Part shown: in pieces, positions 49,320 through 60,149 of the stretch
Numbering within the stretch: the stretch's first letter is position 1
Layout of the letters: every line of letters begins with the position of its first letter
Assembly (NCBI GenBank): GCA_020636955.1
Contig: JACJWY010000009.1
Coordinates: forward strand, 1 to 64,000
DNA: 64,000 nt
Direction: 5' to 3'
Source: Thermoleophilales bacterium
GTDB lineage: Bacteria; Actinomycetota; Thermoleophilia; Solirubrobacterales; 70-9
Position numbers and translations under genes: made by a program
The notes under the pieces: generated by a model
The model's input: only the letters and a program-made list of their open reading frames with translations
What the model was told of the DNA's origin: nothing
Databases searched by the model: none

Positions 49320-50396
49320 GTGGCCGACCGGCGCAGAATCGGAGTCCTGGTAACGGGAGGCACGGTGGGTTCCCGTTCGGAGCCCCTTTCGGGCCGGGAG
49401 AAGCTGGTGAAGCTGAGCGAGGCCGGGGATCAGCTCGACATTCTCGCCGGTCCTCACGTAAAGAAGGTTCTCGAGCAGGGTTCGATCGAGACGGTTCTCA
49501 GACAGCCACTCAACATGCTGTCGGAGAATATGACTCCCGCGCACTGGGTGGCGATCGGCCGGGAAATCGGGAAACTGATCGAGAAGGAGCAGCCCGAAGG
49601 GATCCTCGTTCTCCACGGAACCGACACGATGTCGTTCACCTCGGCGGCTCTGTCGTTCATGCTGGCCGGGGTCCGCATCCCGGTGATCCTGACCGGATCC
49701 AACCTGCCCCCGAACGAGCCGGAAACCGACGCCGACACGAACATCGCCGACGCGATGATCGCCCTGCAGCACCTTTCCCCCGGCGTCTACCTCTCCTTCG
49801 CCGGCCGTCCCAACGCCAAGAGCCGCGTTCACGACGGCGTTTCGGTCCGCAAGGCGAGAGGTTCCGGCCCGGCCTTCATTTCCTCGGGTCGGGTTCACGT
49901 GGCCGAGGTCAGCTGGGGAAATTTCGCTTGGACTCTGAAGAACCGGTCAGCGACCGATAGCCCGGCCCAACCCGAAATTCCGTTCCGGATTGCCGCCGAC
50001 GATCGTGTGATGAGGATCGACCTTCACCCGGGAATCAATCTCAAGGCACTCGCCGACACGCTGATCTGCGAGGAATACCGCGGCGCCGTGATGACCCTCT
50101 ACCCGGCCTTGACCGGTCCCTTCGAACCGGAAAGCTCCTCGGTTCCGAAATTTGCCGAAACCTGTGCGGAGCACGAAATCGTCCTGGCGCTGACCATGAA
50201 CGCACAGCCGGTCGGGGTTCAGAACTCCTACGAATCGAAGCTCCTGCTCGAGGAGACCGGCGCGGTCCTCTTGCCGGTCATCCCCGAGCTGGCCCTGGTC
50301 AAGCTGATGTGGGCGCTCGGCTGGTGCGATGACTATTCGCAGGTCCGGGAGGTTCTCGAAACCGAGATCTGCAACGAATTCGGCGGCCGGAAGTAA
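49320..50396 (+). CDS. L-asparaginase/glutaminase family
   Basis: 358 residues from GTG 49320. Motif 1 VTGGTVGS (first catalytic Thr in TGGT) and motif 2 VLHGTDTMSFTS (second Thr, Asp of HGTDT) are present, with MTLYPALTG later. The arrangement and lack of a signal peptide fit cytoplasmic type I or GatD-like asparaginases that release ammonia from Asn. It is encoded just after amt-glnK but has its own promoter. Confidence 0.88.
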   Translation: MADRRRIGVLVTGGTVGSRSEPLSGREKLVKLSEAGDQLDILAGPHVKKVLEQGSIETVLRQPLNMLSENMTPAHWVAIGREIGKLIEKEQPEGILVLHGTDTMSFTSAALSFMLAGVRIPVILTGSNLPPNEPETDADTNIADAMIALQHLSPGVYLSFAGRPNAKSRVHDGVSVRKARGSGPAFISSGRVHVAEVSWGNFAWTLKNRSATDSPAQPEIPFRIAADDRVMRIDLHPGINLKALADTLICEEYRGAVMTLYPALTGPFEPESSSVPKFAETCAEHEIVLALTMNAQPVGVQNSYESKLLLEETGAVLLPVIPELALVKLMWALGWCDDYSQVREVLETEICNEFGGRK

Positions 50397-50417
50397 CAGG
50401 GCAACCACGGCGGCGAA

Positions 50418-50423
50418 TACCAT
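50418..50423 (+). promoter_or_regulatory. -10 box (TACCAT) of cyclase gene
   Basis: Ends 7 nt before ATG 50431. Confidence 0.45.
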
Positions 50424-50430
50424 CTAACGC

Positions 50431-51618
50431 ATGCCCGGGGATGACCGAATCAGCCTCAATGAGGCGGCTCGACGGGCCGGGGTCTCGCCGGCGACGCTGA
50501 CCCGCTGGGCGGACGAGAAGGTCGTCCCGGTGCGCAAGGGGCGCTGGACGCCGGCTGCCGCAGCCCAGGCCCGGATCGTCGCCCGGATGCGCGAGCGTGG
50601 CCACACGCTCGAGGAACTGAAGGAGGCCGGCAAGGAGGGCAAGCTTTCTTTCGGAATGGCCGAGGACCTCTTCGCGGATCCCGGCGACCGGATTGACGTG
50701 AAGGCGGCGGCGGATGAAATCGGCCTGAGCGTCGAAGTGATCGAACGGGTGATGACCGTGATGGGCACGCCCTCGGACCGCGAACTGTCACTTTCGGCCC
50801 GTGACATCGAAGCGTTGAAGCGGATGGGGGAGGTGGCCGAGGCCGGCCTTCCGGTCGAGGCCCTGCTCCAGCTGACCCGGGTCTACGCCCAGTCCGTGCG
50901 CCGGATTGCCGACGCCGAGGTGAGGCTTTTTCATCTCTTCGTCCACGAGCCGATGATCCGGGACGGTCTCAGCGAGGTGGAAATGGCCGAGGAACTCGGC
51001 GATCTGGCTCGCCGCACTTCCCCGACCGCCGTCCCGCTGTTCGAGTATCTGCATGACCGGTATCTGAGGTACTTCCTCGAGCAGGACGTGATCGGGCACA
51101 TGGAATCCGATTTCGGCGGTGACACCAGCCTCGACCAGGTCCGCACGACCCTCTGCTTCATCGATCTCACCGGCTTCACCCGCTTCACCGAGCAGGAGGG
51201 CGACGAAACCGCCTTCTCGGTGGTCGAGCAGTTCACCGAGACCGTCGAAGCGACCCTCCCGCCGGAGGCCGGGATCGTCAAGACGATCGGTGACGAGGTA
51301 ATGGTCGTCTCGCCCGATCCCGCTTCACTGGCCGAATGGGCGGTCGGCTTCCTGGCCCTGTTCACCGACCGGCCCAAGCCGCGAGCCGGGATCCACCACG
51401 GGGCGGTCGTCTTCAGGGACGGCGACTACTACGGCAGCCAGGTCAACCTAGCCCACCGGGTAGTCAACCGGGCGCTGGGCGGAGAGGTCCTGATCACCGA
51501 CGCGGTCGCGGCGGCGATTGAAGACCACCCGGACCTCGAAACGGACCCGATCGGCGAGGTGGACCTGAAGGGGTTCCCGGTTCCGACCCCGCTTTTCCTG
51601 ATCCGTGCCCGGTCCTGA
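50431..51618 (+). CDS. MerR-like HTH / class III nucleotidyl cyclase fusion
   Basis: 395 residues. Residues 7-60 are a MerR-type winged HTH (SLNEAARRAGVSPATLTRWA), 90-225 a helical regulatory region like that of mycobacterial Rv1264, and 235-390 a class III cyclase homology domain. Catalytic residues are all visible: metal Asp 245 (FIDLTGFT) and Asp 288 (KTIGDEVM), Lys 284, Asp 332 region (GDYYG), and Asn 339/Arg 343 (VNLAHRV). It likely makes cAMP; the front HTH suggests DNA or ligand control. Its end overlaps the longest tilS start by 14 nt. Confidence 0.88.
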   Translation: MPGDDRISLNEAARRAGVSPATLTRWADEKVVPVRKGRWTPAAAAQARIVARMRERGHTLEELKEAGKEGKLSFGMAEDLFADPGDRIDVKAAADEIGLSVEVIERVMTVMGTPSDRELSLSARDIEALKRMGEVAEAGLPVEALLQLTRVYAQSVRRIADAEVRLFHLFVHEPMIRDGLSEVEMAEELGDLARRTSPTAVPLFEYLHDRYLRYFLEQDVIGHMESDFGGDTSLDQVRTTLCFIDLTGFTRFTEQEGDETAFSVVEQFTETVEATLPPEAGIVKTIGDEVMVVSPDPASLAEWAVGFLALFTDRPKPRAGIHHGAVVFRDGDYYGSQVNLAHRVVNRALGGEVLITDAVAAAIEDHPDLETDPIGEVDLKGFPVPTPLFLIRARS

Positions 51619-53059
51619 TCCGCATCCAGGCCCTGATCGTCAGCCAGGTTCTGCCCGGTTGACTGGCAAGCCGGCCGTGATCTTCACTCGCGCGATCCGG
51701 GAATCCGGTCTCGTCGCTGAAGCGGATCGCGGGGTGGTGCTCGTATCCGGGGGAGCCGACTCGACCGCCTTGCTGCTGGGTCTGCATGCGCTGCTGGGGG
51801 GCGAGCGGCTCCTCGCGCTGCATGTGAATTACGGGTTGAGACCCACCGCCGACGACGACGAGCAAGTCGTGCGCGACCTCTGCGAAAGGCTCGGGGTTGA
51901 ACTGGTGGTCCGCCGTGCGGGCAGGCCGGAGGGAAACGTCCAGGCCTGGGCCAGGGAAATCCGGCTCGGAGCTGCCGAGGAGATCAGGAGCCGTAAGGAG
52001 ATGGACTGGATCGCGGTCGGGCACAATCGCTCCGATCAGGCCGAGACTCTGCTCTACCGTCTCGTTTCCTCGCCCGGCGCCCGTTCGCTGATCGCGATGC
52101 CGCCCCGATCGGGCCGCCTGATTCGGCCCCTGCTTTCACTTGATCGGGGTCTGATCAGACGGATGCTCGAGTTCGAGTTCGACTTCGCTGAGGATCCAAC
52201 CAACCAGGACCCGGCCTACGCCCGAAACCGGATCAGGCTTGAAGTCATGCCTCAGCTGGAGCAGGTGAACTCTGGCGCCGAGTTGAACATCATCCGCACC
52301 AGGCAGGAACTGGTCGAGGACGAGCAGGCACTTGCGGAGATGGCCGAATCGGCCCTGGGTCTCCGGGGGTTGGACCCCGAATACGGCCTGCCGCGGAAAT
52401 CGCTGGAAGTCCAGCTTCCGGCGGTCCGTCGTCGCATGATCCGTCGACTGGCCGAGGTCGCACTCGGCCGCCCGGTCGCCGTTTCGCAAGAACTGGTCAC
52501 CGAGGCGCTGCGGCTCGCCGCCCAGCCGGAAGGGGGGAAGCTTGACTTGGGAGGCGGCGATTTTCTGTTAATCGAAGCGGGCGAGGTCCGGATACGGTCG
52601 GGCGGGGGTACCAATACGGAGGGCGTTGCGGAACCGGTGCGTGTAAACCTCGACGCGGGATCGGTGCAGTTCGGGCGATGGGAGATCGAGTCGTCATTGA
52701 CCAGTGAAGTCGAGGCCCGGGCCGGGTTCGGCGATCCCTGGACCGCCTTCCTGGACGCCGGAGATCTGCTGGCCTGGCTGATTTCGTCCTCCCCGGATGC
52801 CGATGACCTCCTGCTCGCGGTAAGGCCGTGGCATTCGGGAGACCGCGTCGAACCGCTCGGGATGAGCGGCAGCAAGACCCTCCAGGATGTGTTCACCGAT
52901 GCGCTTGTGCCGGCGTCGCGCCGACGCCAGTGGCCGGTGCTGGTGATCGGGAACACGGTGATCTGGGTTCCCGGTCTTCTCAGGTCGCGACACCTGCTGA
53001 TCGGAGGACCCGCCAAAGACGTGTTGCGTCTCCACGCCCGACCGCCGTTTCCTATCTAG
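51605..53059 (+). CDS. tilS: tRNA(Ile)-lysidine synthetase
   Basis: 484 residues from GTG 51605; TTG 51659 is an alternative giving 466. The PP-loop VLVSGGADSTALLLGL binds ATP; HVNYGLR, GHNRSDQAETLLYRL and RPLLSLDR follow as in TilS, and the C-terminal TilS domain is present (HSGDRVEPLGMSGSKTLQDV). It modifies C34 of tRNA-Ile to lysidine in the cytoplasm, an essential step for AUA decoding. It is followed by hpt and ftsH, the standard actinobacterial order. Confidence 0.93.
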   Translation: MPGPDPHPGPDRQPGSARLTGKPAVIFTRAIRESGLVAEADRGVVLVSGGADSTALLLGLHALLGGERLLALHVNYGLRPTADDDEQVVRDLCERLGVELVVRRAGRPEGNVQAWAREIRLGAAEEIRSRKEMDWIAVGHNRSDQAETLLYRLVSSPGARSLIAMPPRSGRLIRPLLSLDRGLIRRMLEFEFDFAEDPTNQDPAYARNRIRLEVMPQLEQVNSGAELNIIRTRQELVEDEQALAEMAESALGLRGLDPEYGLPRKSLEVQLPAVRRRMIRRLAEVALGRPVAVSQELVTEALRLAAQPEGGKLDLGGGDFLLIEAGEVRIRSGGGTNTEGVAEPVRVNLDAGSVQFGRWEIESSLTSEVEARAGFGDPWTAFLDAGDLLAWLISSSPDADDLLLAVRPWHSGDRVEPLGMSGSKTLQDVFTDALVPASRRRQWPVLVIGNTVIWVPGLLRSRHLLIGGPAKDVLRLHARPPFPI

Positions 53060-53062
53060 ACT
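53057..53062 (+). promoter_or_regulatory. -10 box (TAGACT) of hpt, overlapping the tilS stop
   Basis: TAGACT includes the tilS TAG stop and ends 7 nt before ATG 53070. Confidence 0.45.
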
Positions 53063-53069
53063 GGGCACG

Positions 53070-53633
53070 ATGGCTGCGACGCCTCAGAATGAACTCGTCT
53101 CCGTGGGCGAGGTGCTGATAACCGCCGACGAACTCCAGCGAAAGGTGGAGGAAATCGGCAACCAGATCAGCCGCGACTACGCCGGCAAGGACCTGGTCAT
53201 GGTCGGGGTGCTTCGCGGCGCAGTGGTGTTCATCGCCGATCTGCTGCGGCATCTCTCGATCTCATGCGAAATCGACTTCATGGCCGTCTCCAGCTACGGA
53301 TCATCACGGGATTCTTCGGGGGTGGTGAGGATCCTCAAGGATCTGGACGATTCGATCACCGGCCGGGATGTGCTGATCGTCGAGGACATCGTCGACTCGG
53401 GACTCACCTTGAACTACCTGATGCGGAACCTCCAGGCCCGTGACCCGGCCTCGCTCGAGGTCTGCGCCCTGTTGACCAAACCGGAACGGCGCCGGGTGGA
53501 CGTTCCGATCCGCTATACGGGATTCGAGATCCCCAATCAGTTCGTGGTCGGCTACGGACTCGATTTCGCCCAGCGCTACCGGAATCTCGACCATGTGGCG
53601 CTTCTGCCCGAGGATGCGGTTCCCGACCGCTAG
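53070..53633 (+). CDS. hpt: Hypoxanthine phosphoribosyltransferase
   Basis: 187 residues. The PRPP-binding motif VLIVEDIVDSGLTLNYL and the early YAGKDLVMVGVLRGAVVFIADLLR segment (K of the purine site loop) are typical; VGYGLDFAQRYRNLDHVALL ends the protein as in family members. It salvages hypoxanthine and guanine to IMP and GMP using PRPP. Confidence 0.95.
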   Translation: MAATPQNELVSVGEVLITADELQRKVEEIGNQISRDYAGKDLVMVGVLRGAVVFIADLLRHLSISCEIDFMAVSSYGSSRDSSGVVRILKDLDDSITGRDVLIVEDIVDSGLTLNYLMRNLQARDPASLEVCALLTKPERRRVDVPIRYTGFEIPNQFVVGYGLDFAQRYRNLDHVALLPEDAVPDR

Positions 53634-53750
53634 GCCGTTTCCGGACCGGGGACAGAAATCTTCCACCGGGACCGCTCTCCCATGCCGGTTGCCGGGTTCT
53701 CCCTGCTAGTCTGACAATTCGGCCCAAGGGCGGGAAAGCCCGTTCGGGTC

Positions 53751-55748
<1,998 letters not shown>

Positions 55749-55821
55749 GCCGGGTCGGAATTCCGCGGGGGCCTTCCCCGGCGGCGGTTTCCGCGCTCCG
55801 CGACTCCCGGACCGAGTCGGG

Positions 55822-55827
55822 GATACT
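55822..55827 (+). promoter_or_regulatory. -10 box (GATACT) of amine oxidase gene
   Basis: Ends six bases before ATG 55834. Confidence 0.4.
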
Positions 55828-55833
55828 CCCCGC

Positions 55834-57243
55834 ATGTCCGTCGAATCGATCGAATCCGAGGTTGTCGTTGTCGGTGCCGGGTTGGCCGGACTTTCGGCTG
55901 CCCGCGAACTGAAACGCCTCGGGGTGGACGTGACCGTGGTCGAGGCCCGCGACCGGGTCGGCGGCCGGACCCTCAACGAACCGATCGGTGGCGGCGAGAT
56001 CGTTGAACTGGGTGGTCAATGGGTGGGTCCGGGACAGGATCACGTGCTTGCACTGATCCGCGAACTCGGGCTCGAGACTTTCCCCACCTGGTGCGAAGGC
56101 AGGAACGTATTCGAGCGCGGCGGCAAGGCTCGCACCTACTCGGGCACCATTCCCAAGCTGAACCCCGTTTCCCTGGCTGAGGTCGGGGTAGCCCTGAAGC
56201 GGCTCGAACGGATGGCCGCAAAGGTGGATGTCGAGCAGCCCTGGACCCAGACCGAACTGGCCCGCTGGGATGCCGAAACCTTTGCCACCTGGGCGCGGCG
56301 CAACGCGAAAACTCCGGCGGCAAGGGATCTGCTTCGACTGGCAATCCAGGCGGTCTGGGCCGCCGAACCGGAGGACGTCTCCCTGCTTCACGCTCTCTTC
56401 TACGTCCGGTCTTCCGGCGGGTCGCTCGAAAAGATGCTCGACGCGGAAGGTGGCGCGCAGGATTCGAGAGTGGTCGGAGGAACGCAGTTGATCTCCGAGC
56501 GCATGGCGGCCGAACTCGGCGATGCCGTGCACCTCGGTCATCCGGTCCGCAGCGTTCGCTGGCGTCAGATGCCGGGTGACGTCGGGGAGGCTCTGGTCGA
56601 GGTCGGTCCCCACCCGGTCACGGTCGAGGCCGACGGACTGACGGTCTCCGCCCGGGCGGCGGTAATCGCCCTGCCCCCGGCTGTTGCGGGCCGGCTCGAT
56701 TACGACCCGATCATGCCGTCGGTCCGGGACGGGCTCACCCAGCGCATGGTCCAGGGCACCGTCGTCAAATGCCACGCGATCTATTCCGAGCCGTTCTGGC
56801 GGGCGGAAGGCCTTTCCGGCCAGGCAACCAGCGCCGACGGGCCGGTCTCGGTCACCTTCGACAACTCTCCGCCCTCGGGCAGCCCGGGCGTCCTGCTCGC
56901 GTTCCTTGAAGGCAACGCCGCCCGGAATGCCACCGACCTCCCCGCGGAGGAAAGGCAGCGGATCGTGCTGGACTGTCTGGTCCGGCTTTTCGGGTCCAGG
57001 GCTGCGCAACCGGAGCACTTTGTGGACAAGGCCTGGGCGGTCGACGAGTTCGCCCGCGGCTGCTACGGCGGCTACCTGCCGACTGGCGCCTGGCTGACCT
57101 ACGGTGCCGGCCTCCGGGCCCCGGTCGGTCCGCTCCACTGGGCCGGAGCCGAAACCGCGACGGTCAACGCCGGCTACATGGACGGGGCAATCAGCTCGGG
57201 AATCCGTGCCGCCACCGAGATCGCCGGAGGCGTTGATCGATGA
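55834..57243 (+). CDS. Flavin-containing amine oxidase
   Basis: 469 residues. FAD motif VVVGAGLAGLSAARELKRLG near 13-32 with VVEARDRVGGRT, and the amine oxidase end LHWAGAETATVNAGYMDGAI. GCYGGYLPTG near 408-417 has the Cys that carries covalent FAD in monoamine/putrescine oxidases. It would deaminate a primary amine with O2. Its stop overlaps the folP ATG by 4 nt (ATGA), although it is unrelated to folate synthesis and occupies the place where folE often sits. Confidence 0.88.
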   Translation: MSVESIESEVVVVGAGLAGLSAARELKRLGVDVTVVEARDRVGGRTLNEPIGGGEIVELGGQWVGPGQDHVLALIRELGLETFPTWCEGRNVFERGGKARTYSGTIPKLNPVSLAEVGVALKRLERMAAKVDVEQPWTQTELARWDAETFATWARRNAKTPAARDLLRLAIQAVWAAEPEDVSLLHALFYVRSSGGSLEKMLDAEGGAQDSRVVGGTQLISERMAAELGDAVHLGHPVRSVRWRQMPGDVGEALVEVGPHPVTVEADGLTVSARAAVIALPPAVAGRLDYDPIMPSVRDGLTQRMVQGTVVKCHAIYSEPFWRAEGLSGQATSADGPVSVTFDNSPPSGSPGVLLAFLEGNAARNATDLPAEERQRIVLDCLVRLFGSRAAQPEHFVDKAWAVDEFARGCYGGYLPTGAWLTYGAGLRAPVGPLHWAGAETATVNAGYMDGAISSGIRAATEIAGGVDR

Positions 57244-58052
57244 AGGTGATGGGCATCGTCAATGTGACGCCGGATTCGTTCTCGGACGGGGGAGAGTTCT
57301 TCGACCACGAAAAGGCGATCGAGCACGGGAAACGGCTGGTCGCCGAGGGGGCGGACGTACTTGACATCGGTGGCGAGTCGACCAGGCCGGGAGCCGAAGC
57401 GGTGCCGCTCGAAGAGGAGATCCGTCGTGCGATCCCGGTTGTTCAGGGCCTGGCCGGCGTCGCCCCGATTTCGATCGATACGACCAAGGCAGAGGTCGCA
57501 GCGCTGGCCATCGACGAGGGCGCGACGATGGTCAATGACGTCACCGCCCTCGCCGGTGACATGGACATGGCCGCCGTATGTGCCGGCACCGGAGTCGAGG
57601 TGGTTCTCATGCACATGCTCGGGACCCCCCGCACCATGCAGGTCGACCCCAGGTACAACGATGTCGTCGCCGAAGTGGCGGAGCTTCTGGCGATCAGGGT
57701 CGGCCAGGCCGACCGGGCGGGTATCGCGAGGGAGAAAATCTGGATCGACCCCGGGATCGGCTTCGGCAAGACGGTCGATCACAACCTCTCGCTGCTCAAG
57801 TGGACGGAAGCCTTCAGCAACATGCGACTGAAGGTCCTGGTCGGAGCGTCCCGCAAGTCGTTCATCGGCCAGCTCGACAACGGGGCAGACGAGGCCCATC
57901 GGCTCGGCGGGACCATCGCCTCCTGCCTGGCTGCCATGCGGGGCGGTGCCTCGATGGTTCGCGTTCATGACGTGGGTCCGGTGGTCCAGGCGATCCGGGT
58001 CGCGCAGGCCATCGAATCTGCCGAAGGCGGACCGGGACCGGTTCACAGGTAG
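57240..58052 (+). CDS. folP: Dihydropteroate synthase
   Basis: 270 residues. KVMGIVNVTPDSFSDGG at the N-terminus, DIGGESTRPGA, the DTTKAEVA and MVNDVTAL segments, LMHMLGTPRTMQ, and the SRKSFIG pterin/sulfonamide-site motif near the end are all canonical. It joins 4-aminobenzoate to dihydropterin pyrophosphate. First of the folP-folB-folK set; coupled to the amine oxidase gene by overlap. Confidence 0.97.
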   Translation: MKVMGIVNVTPDSFSDGGEFFDHEKAIEHGKRLVAEGADVLDIGGESTRPGAEAVPLEEEIRRAIPVVQGLAGVAPISIDTTKAEVAALAIDEGATMVNDVTALAGDMDMAAVCAGTGVEVVLMHMLGTPRTMQVDPRYNDVVAEVAELLAIRVGQADRAGIAREKIWIDPGIGFGKTVDHNLSLLKWTEAFSNMRLKVLVGASRKSFIGQLDNGADEAHRLGGTIASCLAAMRGGASMVRVHDVGPVVQAIRVAQAIESAEGGPGPVHR

Positions 58053-58061
58053 GTTCTGACC

Positions 58062-58448
58062 ATGCTCAAAGGCGAAGACGGCGAAGTGATAATCCGGCTT
58101 GAGGGCGTTATCGCTCACACGAACCACGGGGTGACTGCTGCCGAACAGGAAGTCGGGCAGCGCATGGTCTTCGATCTGGAAATGGAACCGGACGGCTGCC
58201 AGGCGACCGCGACTGATGACGTTCTGGACACCGTGGATTACGGCGAGGTGACCGCCTGGCTGGTCGAATCCGCGATGGATACGCGTTTTCGCACGCTCGA
58301 AAGGCTGGTCAGTGCCCTTGCTGACGGTCTGCTTGAGAACTTCCGCCTTAGGGCGGTTCGCCTCAGGGCGACCAAGCCGGTTCCGCCGGTGCCGGTGACC
58401 ATGGATGGAGCTTCGGTCGAGGTGTTCCGCCGTCGCGATGACTACTGA
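58062..58448 (+). CDS. folB: Dihydroneopterin aldolase
   Basis: 128 residues. GVIAHTNHGVTAAEQEVGQ and DTVDYGEVTAWL (catalytic Glu region), and VRLRATKPVPPVP near the C-terminus, fit the tunnelling-fold FolB. It converts dihydroneopterin to 6-hydroxymethyl-dihydropterin. Nine bases after folP and overlapping folK by 11 nt. Confidence 0.94.
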   Translation: MLKGEDGEVIIRLEGVIAHTNHGVTAAEQEVGQRMVFDLEMEPDGCQATATDDVLDTVDYGEVTAWLVESAMDTRFRTLERLVSALADGLLENFRLRAVRLRATKPVPPVPVTMDGASVEVFRRRDDY

Positions 58449-59001
58449 TCCCGCCCCGGGAAAAACTGAACCCGCGGCGGTGCGCGAGGTCTATCTCGGA
58501 CTTGGTTCGAATATCGGTGATCGATTCGGCTATCTGCGTGAAGCGATCCGGCGGCTGGAGGAGAAGGGGCTCCGGGTCGAGTCGGTCTCTTCGGCCTGGG
58601 AGACCGAACCGGTCGGGGAAATACTCGACCAGCCCGATTTCCTCAACGCGGCGATCCGGGTCCGGAGTGAACTTGAACCGGAGGTCATGCTCGACCTGCT
58701 GAAGTCGGTCGAGGCGGACCTCGGCCGCGAAACCGGCCGGCCCCGGCATTCCCCGCGGGTGATCGACATCGACCTGCTGCTTATGGGCGACCTGGAATAC
58801 GAGTCCGACAGGTTGAAGCTGCCGCATCGCGAAACCACTTCCCGAAGGTTCGTGCTGGCCCCGCTGCTCGAGCTCGATCCCGATCTGTGTTTGCCCGACG
58901 GCACCCGCCTTGCCGACGCGATGGCGGCCCTGGAAACCGACCTCGAAGGGGCCGACGAAGGCCAGGACATTCGCCGGACCGGATCACTGTTCGAAGAGTG
59001 A
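58438..59001 (+). CDS. folK: 2-amino-4-hydroxy-6-hydroxymethyldihydropteridine pyrophosphokinase
   Basis: 187 residues from ATG 58438, inside the end of folB. HPPK signatures: YLGLGSNIGDRFGYL near 21 and the RxxxxxxxDIDLL motif RHSPRVIDIDLLLMG near 101, then LPHRETTSRRFVLAPL. It activates hydroxymethyl-dihydropterin with ATP for FolP. The 3' end overlaps the convergent radical SAM gene by 18 nt. Confidence 0.96.
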   Translation: MTTDPAPGKTEPAAVREVYLGLGSNIGDRFGYLREAIRRLEEKGLRVESVSSAWETEPVGEILDQPDFLNAAIRVRSELEPEVMLDLLKSVEADLGRETGRPRHSPRVIDIDLLLMGDLEYESDRLKLPHRETTSRRFVLAPLLELDPDLCLPDGTRLADAMAALETDLEGADEGQDIRRTGSLFEE

Positions 59002-60069
59002 AGGCTGCCTTGCCGGGTGGTTCCGGCCGGTCTTGCCGCTCCCGGGGGCTTCCCTCCCGGTAACCCCCGGCGGCCGCATTGGCGGACCTTCCCTTTCGCT
59101 GGCTCTCCGCCGGCGGTAGCGGCCGCGGGCAGCGGCGGTGATGCGTTGCTGTTCGCCTTTTGGCAAGCGGGAGCGGCCATTGAAGAGGTGGTCGTATTCG
59201 GGAACCAGTTCCGGCCTTTCCGCCTCCAGCCATTCGAAGAACACGGTGCGGGTCTCCTTGCGCAGGTTCAGGGCGATCGGGGTGACGAAGTCTGCGTCGG
59301 CCCCACTGGCTGCCCGAAGGATCGGCTCGATCTGTTCCGGCCGGTCATTTATGCCGGGCATGATCGGGGCGATCAGAATGCCGGAGGGAATGCCGCGTCG
59401 CCTCAGCTCCGCAACCGCCTCAAGCCTCGCTCCGGGGCTCGGCGTGTGAGGCTCGGTCGCCCGCCAGGCCTTTTCGTCAACGGTCGGCACTGAAAGGTTC
59501 ACCCCGATCGGCCGCTCGCGGTTCATGCGCTCGAAGATCGGCAGGTCGGAGAGGACCAGGGGCGACTTGGTCAGCACCGAAACCGGCGTCTTTGCCTGGT
59601 CCAGCGCTTCCAGGACTTCACGGGTGAGCCGGTACCGGCTTTCGACCCACTGGTAGGGGTCGGTGTTGGTACCGAGGGCCACCAGCTCCCGCTTCCACGA
59701 GGGACGGGAAAGTTCGCTCCTCAGTACCTCGGGAACGTTCACCTTGACCACGATTTCCTTTTCGAAATCGCGGCCCGGGTTGAAGCCGAGGTAGGTATGG
59801 GTGGGTCGGGCGAAGCAGTACACGCAGGCGTGGCTGCAGCCACGGTAGGGATTCACGGTCCAGCCGAAGCCGTAGGGGCCTTCGGGAACCCGGTTCAGGG
59901 CCGACTTGGCCCGGACCTCATGGAATCTGGTGCCCATCGCCTCCGGAGCGGCAAAGGTGCGGACCGGGCCCAGACCTGCATCCTCCATTCCGGGCAGGGT
60001 CGGTTCCGACTTTGCTTCAACCGTTCGTCCGTCCGCGGTCACTCTCTGGCCATCCCAGCGCACGAACAC
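58984..60069 (-). CDS. Rv2578c-family radical SAM protein
   Basis: 361 residues. The Fe-S motif is NPYRGCSHACVYCFAR near 85 (CxxxCxxC), preceded by KSALNRVP and followed by GTNTDPYQWVE, the pattern of the SplB-like Rv2578c group common in actinobacteria. It probably cleaves SAM to the 5'-deoxyadenosyl radical; the target is not known (a DNA-repair role by analogy with spore photoproduct lyase is speculative). The C-terminus is Arg/Pro-rich. Convergent with folK and divergent from the DUF2855 gene. Confidence 0.9.
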   Translation of the reverse strand: MFVRWDGQRVTADGRTVEAKSEPTLPGMEDAGLGPVRTFAAPEAMGTRFHEVRAKSALNRVPEGPYGFGWTVNPYRGCSHACVYCFARPTHTYLGFNPGRDFEKEIVVKVNVPEVLRSELSRPSWKRELVALGTNTDPYQWVESRYRLTREVLEALDQAKTPVSVLTKSPLVLSDLPIFERMNRERPIGVNLSVPTVDEKAWRATEPHTPSPGARLEAVAELRRRGIPSGILIAPIMPGINDRPEQIEPILRAASGADADFVTPIALNLRKETRTVFFEWLEAERPELVPEYDHLFNGRSRLPKGEQQRITAAARGRYRRRRASEREGPPMRPPGVTGREAPGSGKTGRNHPARQPSLFEQ

Positions 60070-60136
60070 ATGTTCGCATACCAGCCAGGCGAAACCACCG
60101 TTGCAACACTTGGGAGAGATGTCTCATGCAAGGCTG

Positions 60137-60142
60137 TAGTCT
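60137..60142 (+). promoter_or_regulatory. -10 box (TAGTCT) of DUF2855 gene
   Basis: Ends 7 nt before ATG 60150 and supports this start over the much longer frame that overlaps the radical SAM gene. Confidence 0.5.
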
Positions 60143-60149
60143 CACCGGC

